Positions 34,533 through 46,989 of a DNA stretch of 64,000 bases are shown piece after piece (the stretch's first letter is position 1; each line of letters opens with the position of its first letter). Made by a program: the position numbers and the translations under genes. The notes under the pieces were generated by a model that worked only from the letters and a program-made list of their open reading frames with translations, did not search any database and was not told where the DNA came from. Origin of the DNA: Tachypleus tridentatus (Eukaryota; Arthropoda; Merostomata; Xiphosura; Limulidae); contig NC_134830.1 in assembly GCF_004210375.1 (NCBI RefSeq), forward strand, positions 65,388,326 to 65,452,325, written 5' to 3'.

Positions 34533-34928
34533 ATGACGTCATTTCCTATGTAAACAACACATGAAATTCTGGTGGAGTTTCCTGAAATTCATTCTTCTTC
34601 TCCCTGAGCAAAAACGGCAGAAATTCCATATTCAGCAACATGTGAAAACAAGCTTGACCTATCAGAGTTCAATACTTCAGAAGCGAATATTCTAGCAACT
34701 GTCTCGTTAGAACGTACTCTTAAATCGAGTTTGACAATTCAGAAAGTGGATATGATCTATATCAAGAACATTTACTTGACCAATCAGAATTTTTTCCTTA
34801 ATAATTAATAATCCTCAAAAAAGCAGTGGATTACGAAACGTCAGATTGCAACTTTATCCTAAATCAATTTGGCTTTCACCGATTGAGCCAGTTGTTGTGC
34901 TATTCTTTTCCCGTTCTTCTCTGAACAG
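34533..34928 (+). pseudogene. SLC18B1-like: SLC18B1-like MFS transporter, copy 4 (inverted exon 1 only)
   Basis: This 396 nt exon is the opposite orientation to the other copies. Read in one frame from ATGACGTCA it gives MTSFP, an HSSSP block, CENKLDLSEFNTSEANILAT, then QWITKRQIATLS and FPFFSEQ before donor GTAATT. It is co-linear with exon 1 of copy 1, without that copy's two frameshifts. Six in-frame stops interrupt it: after FPM, after SSSP, two after FLNN, after ATLS and after FTD. Similarity continues into intron 1 to about 35130. No exon 2 was found downstream. Confidence 0.8.
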
Positions 34929-35204
34929 GTAATTGTGGTTTTTTCATTTCTAATTCAACTGATGAAAGTAGAGTAAAAGTCTCAGACAACTAACTTAAAA
35001 ACAAAAATGTCGCACATGTCCCACCCAAAAAATGTAGCGAAAAAGTACGATAGAAAGAGAGTAATGTGCAGAAATAGAATCCACACAACCGTAGTAATAC
35101 GATATCGCTCAGACCTGAGTAAATTCGCAAACCTCACTTGAGCAACGCGGTAAGTTTAAATATGATACATATAAAACTAAATACTAGCATTTGATATTCT
35201 TTAT

Positions 35205-35260
35205 GGGCACAGCACAGATAGCCCATTGTATTGCTTTGTGGTTAACTTCAAACAAACAGA
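35205..35260 (+). repeat. SINE-B 3' tail fragment
   Basis: GGGCACAGCACAGATAGCCC, TTGCTTTGTGGTTAACTTC and AAACAAACAG. The head is absent. Confidence 0.8.
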
Positions 35261-36480
35261 CGAAACTTAAAATAAATACAAACTGGAAAATTCAGTGATA
35301 AAGGTCCTGTAACTCACAAAAAGTTAAAAAACATTTGAAGTTGTTAAATTTAATTAGCAGATTTAATATTTTACTTTTAAAGTTAAAAGGTAATCGTGAA
35401 AAATTCTCTCATTATTCATAACTGTAAATAACAACGCACACTCTGGTGTCACGTGACGGAACTATGTAATAATCTTCTCTTGCGCGCAGCACTGTACCAT
35501 TGTAGTTTCTTCTTCTTCCTCTATTCTTGAGACAGTTGATAAGCGCGAGTGTCTGTGTGTCTGAAGTACAGGTATAACCACTGTGCTTGTTCTGAGTTTA
35601 CCTTCTGTAACCCGGTTATGTCATATCACATAGAAACAATACTTTAACTGCGTTGTTTATATATATTTTACAATAAATGTTTTCCAAACAATTTTGTTGA
35701 ATAATCATTAAAATGATCGAATGACATTTGATAACATAAGTTTTATCACAGGTAATCTATTGACTACCATGATATTAGCAATACTGTTTTTGTAAGGTTT
35801 CTACAGTTTTACCTTTTAACACAATTATCATGTGACTCTTGAGACATCTCCACAAAGTTTTCTGCAAATGTCTCATACATAATACATATCAGCGTAATTT
35901 ACTGCAGCGTTTTAAATATGGTGCATTAAACTTAATTCTCTCACATAGGACTAGCTAGGTACAAGGGACCAGCTTCCTACCGATTTTGTGTTACTTTGTA
36001 TTATATAGAACACAATATAAACGAGAATACTTAGATTTACAAATAAAACATACAAAGTATTTAGACATTACAAGGTGTTTGTTGAACTGAACTGATAAAT
36101 TCAAGATAATTTAATTATTATGAATAATTTATTCGTTTCAGTTTTCTTGTATCTTTTAAAAATATCCGTAAACACGAAATAAATACAAAACCTTTTGTAT
36201 ATGTGGTAAATCATGTGATGACATTTTACGTGCTTAGAAAATGTGATCGAAACTATTGCTAAAAAAATAAATAATGAAACTTTTATTTCTCACTTAAATC
36301 TTAATCTTGAAATTATGAACATTTTTATAATATAAAATTAATTTTTATATTTTATCATGGTCTATTCTATGCAAATAAATTATCTGAAATAAAATAATTA
36401 TTTCTTTCCCAGTGCAGCGAAATGGGTTACGTATTTCGGACGAGTCTTTAGTTTATTATGTTACGTACGTTATGTATCAC
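35261..36480. other. Intergenic stretch with a small CpG-bearing patch
   Basis: Mostly AT-rich. At 35448-35580 there is a locally GC/CpG-richer patch with CACGTGACGG, TTGCGCGCAGC and AAGCGCGAGTG, followed by AAGTACAG then GTATAACC, which would fit a 5' exon end and splice donor. No open frame ties it to a gene. Confidence 0.3.
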
Positions 36481-36499
36481 GATTTGAAACAACCTGAAT

Positions 36500-37200
36500 T
36501 TTAATTTTAATTTAAATTTTAATTAAATGTAAATATGTATCAAATTTATATTAATTGCCAACAAGATTGATACACAGATTTTCCTTTCTTAGGACAAATA
36601 TATTTTAAAACAAACAACAATACAAGCTATGTTAACGGTTATTACAAATAATTATTCATATACAAAATTTTACAAGCTCGCAAACAATATTCAGTTTTCT
36701 ATCTGGTGTGTAACTGAATATTTCGTCAACAGTCCATGTACATAAGGGAAAAATTACTTTTTTTGTTCATACACAGCTACCTTTTAATTGAAGGGAATGC
36801 TAGCTTTCTTCTTGTTTTGCTTAACGCGGCTTACAATCTCACTTTTTACAGAGGAAAATATCTAATGACCTTCTAGAAGAAATACTAACGTCCGAAGTTA
36901 GCTCTCCGGAGTTGAACGTTTCGTAATGTCAGGAATCTACAAACGTTCCTAGCTTAATTCTGTGGTTTTACAATTAATAAGTGTTAATTACAGTTATAGC
37001 TCCGAGGTTTATAGTGTACAAACTGTCGCAAACCACTGTTTATTATTAAACTTTCTCCATACGTGTCGATTTATAATTTTTAAGATCATATTCTCAAAAG
37101 TTTACTGGGGAACAATAATGGCAATTAGTGTTATTTCATAAACACCTAGTACAATATTAATTCTTATGCTACAGAATATTCAACAAATTTAGAAAACAGG
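36500..37200 (+). repeat. Dispersed ~0.75 kb repeat, copy C
   Basis: It aligns with 24.8-25.5 kb through GCCAACAAGATTGATACACA, ACGGTTATTACAAATAATTA, TTAACGCGGCTTACAA and CAAACGTTCCT. It lacks the SINE-B found in copies A and B. No open frame. Confidence 0.75.
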
Positions 37201-39139
37201 AGAAACTTGGACAATATACCATTAACAATGTATGGTACATACATTTATAAATATATATTAAACTGAATCGAACATATATTTTAAAATATTAAATCACTCA
37301 CAAACTAAAATCAAAATCTGTTTTTTCGTGAAAAAAGTACATTTTTAGCCACAGCAAAGCGGCTCTTAGAATAGCTGCAAGTTTATCAAGTACGAACTTT
37401 TAGCTCATAAGTTTGACATCTCTTCACCGATTTGAAATATAATGACAATTATAGACTTGAGAGGCCAACCTATTTCGGGTGATGTATTTAGTCATGTTCA
37501 AGATTTTATAAATTAATTTAATCCAGCCTTGCCTAAAAGAATTTCAATTTAAGAGAACGCTGATAGAGATCCTGATATTTAATAAAACCTCGCCCAACCT
37601 AGGTACTGGTGACGCACAAAAATATAACTCAGACAAAAAGTAAAATAAAGGTTTCATAACTTTATTTATTCTAATCCTGCCTATCAACTTTTAACTTGCA
37701 GCGGCAATTGAGAAATTCCTCTTGTTAATTCTTACAAACCAATTTTCGGCCTGTCATGTATTTGAACAAATTCTATTTCAAAAAACTTAAAATTTGACTT
37801 TATAACAAGTTATTGTGTTTTATTTTTCAGTTAATTTATAAAGTTATACAATGGAGTATCATTGCTCTGCCAAGTTACAAAATTCATTTTTTTTGTCTTT
37901 TCTTGTGTGTTGCGTATTATCCAAAATTTTGTTACCATTGTATATTACAAGCTCACATTTGTATAAAACTTCAAACGTAATAATTATTCATATGATCTAA
38001 TATTGGTCAACTGATGGCTCTCAAAATTATTGACTGTTCTTAATTTTAGCTCATTTTAATGTGCATAATTTATAAGTATTACTGGAATTTTTAATGATAC
38101 AATTAACTTTCCGTAGCTTACTAAGTTTTAAACCGCTTAATATTCAATCAAAATATCACGTAAGAGACATAAAAGAAAAAAAAAATATTTTCTTTTTGTC
38201 AAACAAGATCATTCTTATTAGAACAAATATATAGATTCAGAAATTCAAAGGGCAGGTGTTTCTGACTTGTAATTATGCGAAAAAATACCGTTTACCCATG
38301 CGTAAACCCAATGATAATAACAGAAATTTTAAAAGTATCCACAAAACGAACATTACGGAATTGTTACGCAGAGAATAATTCGAATATGAACAATAAATGA
38401 AAGAAGTAGACACATTTGAACAAAGAGATAAAATCGTTATTTGCAGTCCTTGTTTGCCTACTGGCCAGCTTTAAATCACTGAGAACTGTACATCCAATTT
38501 GATTATTTTGAATGTCGCACAAATTATAAATGACTAGCACAGATAGCCCTCGTTTGGCTTTGCGCGAAATTCAGAAACAAACAAACAAACACTTCAGTGG
38601 TTTTTATCATATTTATTTATCGTAATAACAAAGGGAGTTTTTAGTCGTTCTTGTTGTTTTCTTAATTCAAAAGTACACAAAATACTATGTTTTCTCGGTT
38701 CTCCGTGAAACTGGAGGGAATGATAACGTCATAAACTTACTGCGGGCCATAGGGAGACACTTTTTCCCAGTAAACTGATTTCGATCAAAACAATACATGT
38801 ATATTTAAACAATTCATATAAATTCAATACTTCGTTTTTATTTTTGTGTATCATTAGCATTTGTGAAGAAACACGTTGTTTTTTTGCTATTAAGTAATTA
38901 AGCATAAAACTACACATTAGGATATTTGATGTGCCAGTTAAAGGGAAGAAACTCAGATTTCTAGCATCTTAAGCTACTGGGATGGAAGACCCAATTAGTA
39001 TATTTGAATATTTTATTTGAATAGTTGTCGTTGTTTAATTAATTGATGACTTTATAGAAGTAATACATGCAGATTTTTTATTGGTAGGTTTTGTAGAAAC
39101 ACGTTTATTCTATGCTTGCATTTGTTAATTTTTGTAGAG
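37201..39139. other. Intergenic stretch, nothing identified
   Basis: AT-rich; only a SINE-A tail at 38533-38591 was recognised. Confidence 0.4.
38533..38591 (+). repeat. SINE-A 3' tail fragment
   Basis: GACTAGCACAGATAGCCCTCG, GCTTTGCGCGAAATTC and AAACAAACAAACAAAC. Confidence 0.8.
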
Positions 39140-39262
39140 TTTAATATAATATATTAAATGAATATCAAAACATCTATCAAATATTAGAAAAAAAAGTTAT
39201 GAAATAATCTATGGATCTAAACTTAACTGTACAGTAAACTGAATTTAATATAATATATTAAA
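39140..39262 (+). repeat. 85 bp insertion bounded by 19 bp duplications
   Basis: An AT palindrome-like 19-mer TTTAATATAATATATTAAA stands at 39140-39158 and again at 39244-39262. The 85 bases between are an exact copy of 39567-39651, in direct orientation ~408 bases away. Confidence 0.9.
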
Positions 39263-39563
39263 CTCCTATCTACATCTAAAGGTCAAGAAAATATAACCAA
39301 TTTCAGATGTCGTAATGTAATGTGTTTCTCAGGATTTGAACAAACAACGTGTGTGTCTTTTAATGATGTGAGGTTGAAACATTGTTAAAGTAAGTTTGTG
39401 TTTATAGCTTCCAGAGTCGAAACAGCTACTTTTTCGGTAATTATTCTGTAGAATATAAAGTGGTTATAATACAGAAATAAGAATGGTAAATCAAATATGG
39501 AAGATATGTAACTTATAGTTTCTGCTTTTCTTTTGAGAAAACTTTCAAATTTAATTTCTAAAC

Positions 39564-39655
39564 AAATGAATATCAAAACATCTATCAAATATTAGAAAAA
39601 AAAGTTATGAAATAATCTATGGATCTAAACTTAACTGTACAGTAAACTGAATTTA
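39564..39655 (+). repeat. Probable source copy of the 85 bp insertion
   Basis: Identical over 92 bases to 39156-39247, but without the flanking 19-mer. The extra matching AAA and TTTA at the ends look like microhomology with the target. Confidence 0.85.
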
Positions 39656-39702
39656 TCCCAATATTTTAATATTCTAGACACTTACTATGATTACTTTAAC
39701 CT

Positions 39703-39830
39703 CCCTGTTTCCAGGGGCTCAGCAGTAAATTTGAAGGCTTACTATGCTAAATATTTGGGTTCGATCCCAGCATGGACACGTTGCAGATAGCCAAATCTGC
39801 AACTTTGTGTTTAAATACAAAGCAGACAAA
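39703..39830 (+). repeat. SINE-B copy, diverged
   Basis: CAGGGGCTCAGCAGTAAAT, GGGTTCGATCCCAGCATGG, CAACTTTGTGTTTAAATAC and AGCAGACAAAC. Confidence 0.7.
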
Positions 39831-39839
39831 CAATGCCCA

Positions 39840-41700
39840 TTTTTAAATTACGAATATTTAACTTTATGTTAACTTCACACGAATTTTTCAAATGACGGTA
39901 TTAAAGAGTAAGGTATATAAATTACGCTGTATTTTATATTTTCAATATACCTTATTTGTTTATTTACCCAGTCCAAAAGGCTGAACAATTGACAAAGGTC
40001 TCCTGAAAAACAGTAACGGAAAGTATTCACAAAAGCAGCTATAAGACACCCTTCAAGAAAATATAGTTTCATTCGGTAATCTTCTATAGCATCTTAGTCT
40101 TATTCAAATTCGCATCTGTACCTCCCATAGTCCGAAGAAAGAATCACAATCTGAGGGCAATGAGTTTGCTGTTTGTATTTGTAGAAGAAAGATGGTATTT
40201 CTCTTCAAATGAAAGGGTATAAAAGGTAAAAAAATAAGTATGTAATTCTCTATTTAAACATTGTTCTTGGAAATAATTTCTTAATGTTTTTAAATTTCAA
40301 AGTAGATTATATATAAAAAATATATTGCTATTTTTAAAAGCAAATTATTGGAGTAGTAATTGCTATTTAGTATATTACGCTCACCCAAAAAAAGTAATTA
40401 AAGAGGCATATGGTTTGAAAACGAAAAACACCTGAATTTAATTTTAAAAAAATCTATATTACTTTACAAAATTATACATCCGATAATCAGAGCGCTGTAT
40501 TCAGAAATAAACCGGTAATAATTAGCGTGGGTAAAGGGTGAATTTGAATATCAGAAAAACTACACTATCATGGGTAACTGAAGCAGATCGTCTTGACAGT
40601 TTCAAAGTATTTTAGTAGGCTTTTATCTGCAGTTGTACGGGTTTGAATTATTCGTGGCTTAAAACGTGTACTATGGAAACACTTTAAAATTAGTAAGAGA
40701 TAGGAAGAGAGTACTATAAAAATTAATTCATAAAGTTAAAAAGTTATTTCAAAATTAATATGAACTACAAGTAGCCTAACGTGTATAAATAATAGATGAA
40801 TAAAGACAGTTAACTTATTAAAACATAATTCGTGGATGTTTATTTTAAAGCTTTCAAAATAAAATATTTATTTACATGAAAAATCAATCGTAATGCTCAA
40901 AGAAAAAGAATTATGGTCCGTGAAATGAGTAATAAAAATGACATTTCACTGAAAATGGGAAAAGTTTTTATTGAACCACATGTATTTTTTCTTCTTAAAT
41001 TCTAAATATTTTTTAAAATATTATTTGTTATAAAATGCTTAAGATGTATATTTTACTCACTTTAAATTACATAATCATATTTCACAATCACACGAAAATA
41101 AACAACTTAAAGACAAGTAATAATGGAATCGAAAATCGTAAAAGTACGTATATTATGTTTTTAATATCGTTTTATCTAAAGAAACAGTTTTTAAAGTCTA
41201 TCGATATATATACATATATAAATATATATTGTTGAGTTTTTATAGTTAACAACAAGTATTACTTTATGACCGCAAAGAACCATTTGATAGAATAGGTTTT
41301 AATTCCTCTGATCGTCCACAAAATCTGGTTATTGATGTCCACAGTGAATGTATAATGGTTATCACCAACTAAAATAATAGATTGACAATTGTATTGCTAC
41401 TTGCTATTTTTTATCTGTATTAGAAAAAATAGATATTAGACACTCAATAAGGAATTATTATACGAATCGACTTGTTTGAAACCTTATTTATGCCAAACTA
41501 ATTTGGGTTTTACATATTTATTTAAGTTTCTTATAAATATATTTAATATATCACAATTTCTTTTCATACGGTACTGTTTTATTGTATTGCTTCTATTTAT
41601 TACCATAGAATTGAAAAAATAATCAAATCCAAATTCTTAAAAAGTAAAATTTCTTTATGAATAATCAACTTTCAATATAACTTTTTTCATCGTAAAAAGA
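39840..41700. other. Very AT-rich stretch, nothing identified
   Basis: This should hold the last exon of transporter copy 2 if one survived; none was recognised. Short ORFs (39875-40072 minus, 41035-41235 plus) have no clear content. Confidence 0.4.
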
Positions 41701-41708
41701 AAACTCAC

Positions 41709-41802
41709 TACTGCCATTTCAATTCCCAGAAGAACCATAGTTCCATTTTCATAACCCATATGATCGAGAAGTGTGCCCCCTATAGATGGTCCAATGAAAC
41801 CG
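41709..41802 (-). pseudogene. SLC18B1-like copy 2, exon 12
   Basis: 94 nt, acceptor ATGTAG, donor GTGAGT. Encodes GFIGPSIGGTLLDHMG, then MVLLGIEMAV (spans 11-12). Open. Confidence 0.88.
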
Positions 41803-41895
41803 CTACATAAACTTCACAATGAAATTCAAAAATCAAAAACACTGAGACTTCAAATTATAAATCATTAATGATTATGTATGTTTTAATTTCCTTAC

Positions 41896-41970
41896 CCAAG
41901 AGCAACAATGCAGGTAAAGAGCCCCGAAACAATCGTTAAAGTTGGGATTTCGTCTGGGAAACCTCGTAAT
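41896..41970 (-). pseudogene. SLC18B1-like copy 2, exon 11
   Basis: 75 nt, acceptor TATAG, donor GTAAGG. Encodes RGFPDEIPTLTIVSGLFTCI and VALG. Open; copy 3 has a stop at the codon after GF. Confidence 0.88.
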
Positions 41971-42358
41971 CTATAAAAAAGAAGGAATATTAGTATTTAT
42001 TGATTGATTGTTTTTTACGTAATAACCTGAGGTAATTACAAAGAATTTAACTTGAGTTTTATCTTCTCTTGAAACAGAACGTTTTCAGTGAACTAATGAT
42101 GTGCGTCTAGTCTTCTGAGTCAATATTCAAGTACAGCTTTAGACATCGCTTCGATTATGAACATCTTCATTCTATCTGGAAAAATATGGTGGACGTTCGT
42201 AATGTTTATATACAAATCATTGTTTTCTTTCCAATTACAAAGACAATAAGATTTTTTCTACATCTTTCTTTTTCATACTTACTTCAATTAAATAATAAGT
42301 CATTACTCCTTCACAACGAGTCAAACCTTCAATTTCACATCATATTCAGCAAATAAGG

Positions 42359-42480
42359 CAGTGTTTGTTTGAGGTTAAGCACAATGCTACACAGTGGACT
42401 ATCATTGCTCTACCGCCAGGAATACTGAAACCCGGTTTATAGCGTTGTAAGACCGCTGACATACCGCTGGGTCATTTGAG
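42359..42480 (-). repeat. SINE-B copy, diverged
   Basis: GTTTGAGGTTAAGCACAATG, ACCCGGTTTATAGCGTTGTA and GACATACCGCTGGGTCA read as the minus strand of the family. It lies in intron 10 of copy 2. Confidence 0.8.
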
Positions 42481-42984
42481 GCTGAGGCAGAGATTGGAGT
42501 TAAAAAAAAAAGCTAAATAAAAAGGCGTTGTATCCGTATGCTAAATATTTCATTTTCTGTCTTGGTTACTTAGTCACTGACATCGATAGTCTTGTACAAT
42601 GGGGGGAGTGTTTATCAGACAGGCGGTAGTATTGTCCGTACAGTAAGGTATGGTTCGGATTGTTCACAGAAATGGTATTTTAAATGTCTTCTTATTACTG
42701 TACTATACAGTGTTTCCTTTAACAGCAATATCTATGTAATGAATGAGTCACAAATTTTGGAAATGTCTGTAAATATCATCGTAAAATAGTTGAATTTCTG
42801 ATATATCGATATTTAATTAACTTCTAATTCTAAACTACAACTTAACTCAGTTTTAGACTATTTGAAATCGTAAAATGTAACATAAATTGGATGCTCGTCC
42901 AAGATAAATTATGATATGTAACACCATCTTCACATTTATTTCCTTGTATTTAATTATATATGAAAGGTAAAACACAAGTCTCAC

Positions 42985-43074
42985 ACAGTGACTCTCAAGA
43001 AGTGGTTGAATCCTACTTTTCCTCCCGCCCCAAGACCAAGAAGAACTTGAGCAATAATTACCAACCAGAGGGTG
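42985..43074 (-). pseudogene. SLC18B1-like copy 2, exon 10
   Basis: 90 nt, acceptor CTTACAG, donor GTGAGA. Encodes TLWLVIIAQVLLGLGAGGKV then GFNHFLRVTV (span 10). Two codons shorter than in copy 3 (GGKIIMGFN), so a small in-frame deletion. Confidence 0.85.
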
Positions 43075-43760
43075 CTGTAAGTATTGATATAGATTAATGG
43101 TGTGTTAGAATGTGTATTCCACAACAGTGTCTGTAAATAATCATACACTCTAATAAAACGAATGTTAAATGTAGTGTAGTTACACTTCTGAGCAACACAA
43201 ACTAATGTATTAAAATCCAGATCTTAAAAAAAAACTAGGACATTCACATCTTATAGAAACTTTGAACAGGTTGGAAGAAAATTCCAAGAAATATACCAGA
43301 CTATATATGCGCACTGAACACAAGTTTCGTTTCGAAAAACACTCACTGTGAGAAGAAACTCAATGTATTCCTTTAAGTATTCGCTTTCGCAAGTATTCTT
43401 TATATAATTAAAATCAAAACACACTATAATATTCGTTTAAAACAAAGTGTGATATTTGATAGAACATAACAGAAACTAATGTAAGAACGTATGTACATAC
43501 GCACAAATCTCATCATTTAGTACGTGCGGCTAATTTAGCGAAACATTTTAAGTGTTAACTGAATGCAAATGTGATTTAAATGACCTCAAGATATTTTCAT
43601 GAATAAAAAATATTTTGATACATCATTTTAACAGAAAAAATCTAATATGAGTAGTCCTCGTATTCAAATTCAAAACACTAAATTCGTCTCTTTAAGAGAG
43701 AGTTTAGTTCCATAAGTGATACACAATAATGGTAATTTCTTTCTATTTTATTATGCTTAC

Positions 43761-43852
43761 GTTTCCAAAGGAAGAAACGGCGCGGGTCCAAGAAGTATAA
43801 AGCTTGCTGCGCAGACAATGCTTGATGTGGACATTGTAAGGTAAGAGTCAGG
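43761..43852 (-). pseudogene. SLC18B1-like copy 2, exon 9
   Basis: 92 nt, acceptor TTTAAG, donor GTAAGC. Encodes PDSYLTMSTSSIVC then AASFILLGPAPFLPLE, with the family's LLGPxP signature. Open. Confidence 0.9.
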
Positions 43853-44451
43853 CTTAAAAATAAGAGGAAAAATTGTGATTAAGGTTTAATTTAAATAAAT
43901 GATGATTTGATACAATCTTTGTTTTTTTATACTTACATCCTCTGATTTCAGTATCAAAAATAAGATTGAGTCACAAACATTCGTTCAAACTGAACTTCAA
44001 GGTTTATTAAAATTCAGTTGTATCTCAACAAACACGAGCATTAACTTAGGTTGCTAATCATTTAGATTAATAACTAAAATACAGAGGTAGAAATAAATGC
44101 AAGAAACAAACAGTCTGATTCTGTCTGAGGAAAATATTCTAAGACTTTTTCGTTTATAAAATATAAAATGTACTTGTAGTTAAACATAAAGTTTCTCAAT
44201 GGGCTGTTGTTATTTAAACCCAGTTTTAACATTAAGAGACTTTGGACTTATCGTTCAGCCACTTCGAGCTCAGATAAAATAATCAGTATTTCCTTTCAAA
44301 ATAAATCTTCCTCCGAACGACTTACAATCAAAGCTGCAAATTCATCTCTATAATTTATAAATAAATTGTTTCCTCTAAGTATTCAAATAATATTCTGGTA
44401 CTATTACCACAACAACAAAAAACAATAAATTTAGGCATGTAACGTACTTAC

Positions 44452-44550
44452 AATTTTGTCATACACGTATCCCCAAACTGGACTTCCAACTGCATATATT
44501 CCACCAGAAGCAATAAACAGTAGTCCCACAACAGATGGAGTTAGTCCAAG
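44452..44550 (-). pseudogene. SLC18B1-like copy 2, exon 8
   Basis: 99 nt, acceptor TATAG, donor GTAAGT. Encodes LGLTPSVVGLLFIASGGIYA then VGSPVWGYVYDKI (span 8 and the GxxxDK loop typical of MFS motif A-like positions). Open. Confidence 0.9.
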
Positions 44551-45947
44551 CTATATGAAATATACACAGAGAAAAAGGTATAAATTATATTCGTTCTTTT
44601 ACGACTTTATTTCATGAGAAACAGGAATTAACTTGGATTTCAATGTAACTTTTTATTCTTATTAAATATCTGTATCAATAACTATTTTTATTCATTTATA
44701 TTTCCATCTTCTTGGGTACTTATTCTCAGCTCGAATAATAAACCGTAATTTGATTAATGTCATCAGTAGACAAGGGATTATATGAAAAAAAAATCACTAC
44801 ATGTTTTGTTACTAACTAATACTATTATTTATACTTCAAACGGAAACATTAATAGCTTAAATTAACATGTTAACATTAGTTGAAAAGGTGTTTAATATTG
44901 TATTCATAACCACTGACAACTGCTTGATACACACTGAGAGTGACGTAAGAATTAGAACATTGATCTGGGATCTACTTCGTGTGTCGTAACAGTGAAGTAA
45001 CTACTACTATTTGGTTAAGTCAAGCCGCCTTTTATAACTGGCACAACCTCTATTGTCTATAAATAAAGATTAAGGACTCTTCGCCAAACCGTAAGGGTTT
45101 CTTGTCTGATTGTTTTACTGTGTACATAAGGTGTTGTTTAAGAAAATAAACAAATTGTCATACTTCTAGTTTTGCAAAAATACAACGATAATGTAACAAA
45201 AAATATGTCTTAATAAAAATTATAATATATATCATATCTGAGAACTTGGTTAGAAGATAACAAGTTAGTTTTATTCAACACAGTATTTCTTGGAATTTAA
45301 GACGCACCCCCTTTTATAAACATTAGCCTCACTCATGTATACTTTTTACCGGCTGTTCGATTCTTAATCTGTTCGGCGAACAAATTAACTTTTCTTTAAA
45401 TGCGGCATCGTGCGTAAAACGCTTTTCCATGGGTAAAAAATGCAATAAATGTAAAGAAACATAAAAAAATAGCGTCTGAACAGCAGGAAAGCCAGACAAT
45501 GACTTAAGACGGTGATGAGAAACCCACTTGAAGTAAAAATGTATATTAAAGACGGCTGGTATGGGTATTAATAGTTTATTAAAACAAAGTAGAAATTATA
45601 TGAGAAAGAAGGAAATTGAGTATTATAACAGCAAGTTTTAACGTAGGAAATAACATAACTAAATCATACAACATATTTTATATTAATATTTAGTTTGTAA
45701 AACAAAATGATAGCGACCCAGTTATGTTTCAATCTGTTAAGTTATCGCTACAAATGCACGTTTACTTGCTAGGGTCGGTAAAAATTGAACATTCTAAAAA
45801 AAATGTTTTCTAAATATAATTTTTAACTGTCAGTAAGTGCTGTCTAAATTCGTTTTAACTTTTGCTTGTTTCCAACATCCAACTTGACTTCTGAAGTATT
45901 GTAATAATAAATTCACGAAACCTTAAGAAAGAAAGGAAGTTACCTAC

Positions 45948-46087
45948 CTGTCTGACGTGTGGCTCCAATGTCGCCTCGTTAAAGCTCACGATAAGAAAGC
46001 CAGTTAAGATATTTACCATATCTACAATAAAAGTTGGGTTGAAGATAATCTTCCAAAGTTCACCTTCGTTCTCGTTCATGGTACACT
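45948..46087 (-). pseudogene. SLC18B1-like copy 2, exon 7
   Basis: 140 nt, acceptor AATCAG, donor GTAGGT. Encodes MNENEGELWKIIFNP, then span 7 VNILTGFLIVSFNEATLEPH. An in-exon ATG could in principle start a shorter frame. Open. Confidence 0.9.
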
Positions 46088-46348
46088 CTGATTAACAATA
46101 AAAGTAAAGGGTTAAGAATTAGTTCAGCTCGAAAGAAAGTAAGAAGTTTAATACTGTTAAATAGTCAATTGGAATGGTGTATTAAAACCTCGACTCGATG
46201 AAAGGGATTGCTTTTTGTATCTCACCATTTAAACAAAACCGTTTCGCAACGAAGTATCCAAACTGTTCAGGTGGTTTTGAGATAACCACGAACGAGAAAC
46301 GTAAGAGAAGCTAATTAAAATAAATATATAGAAGTTAATTTTACTCAC

Positions 46349-46436
46349 TCATTTCTGGCAAGAAACAAATTATGATAGCAGATAAACACACTAGAATCTC
46401 TTGAATAAGGAAAAATGGTAATATGAAACCTCGAAC
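46349..46436 (-). pseudogene. SLC18B1-like copy 2, exon 6
   Basis: 88 nt, acceptor TTTTCAG, donor GTGAGT. Encodes VRGFILPFFLIQEILVCLSA then IIICFLPEM (span 6). Open, with the acceptor that copy 1 has lost. Confidence 0.88.
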
Positions 46437-46989
46437 CTGAAAACCAAGTGCCACTGTGAATATATGAGCTAGCTTAAGTAAATAATTATATGCATTGTAT
46501 AAGATACAATTTTATTGAGTTATAGGCTTAATTTTCGGATTTAAAATGCCCTCTAAACTTTTTCGTTTCTTCAGGTAATATAAAAATACAACTATTATAA
46601 TATATGCTTCGGATTTCTATATACTCTCTTGATCACTAAATTAGATAAAACAGACCAAACAGAAGACATTTGTGACGGCTTGTTAGTTTCAAACAGTTTA
46701 GAGACTATTATCATTATAAAAATATATTTTTAGATAGTCTAAAATTCTGTTTAGTAACAGGCAACGTAATCATGTATATTTAGATATTTATTTGTATATC
46801 TTCGGGAACCCTCATAGGTATGTAGAAGGGTTGTTGTTTTATATCAAAGCAACACACTAATTCAGTGTACTGTACTCTGTATTCAGTGTACTGCAAGCGA
46901 TCAAACCCCAGATCGCAACGTTGTATGCAAGTTACTTAACCCATAAATTTTAAAACTCAATAAATCAGAAAAACTTATGATAAATTTAC

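Noticed and set aside
39875..40072. Possible extra transporter exon (PLSIVQPFGLG-like) on the minus strand
   Set aside because: It has splice-like ends, but length, phase and residues do not match exon 5 or exon 11 of any copy.
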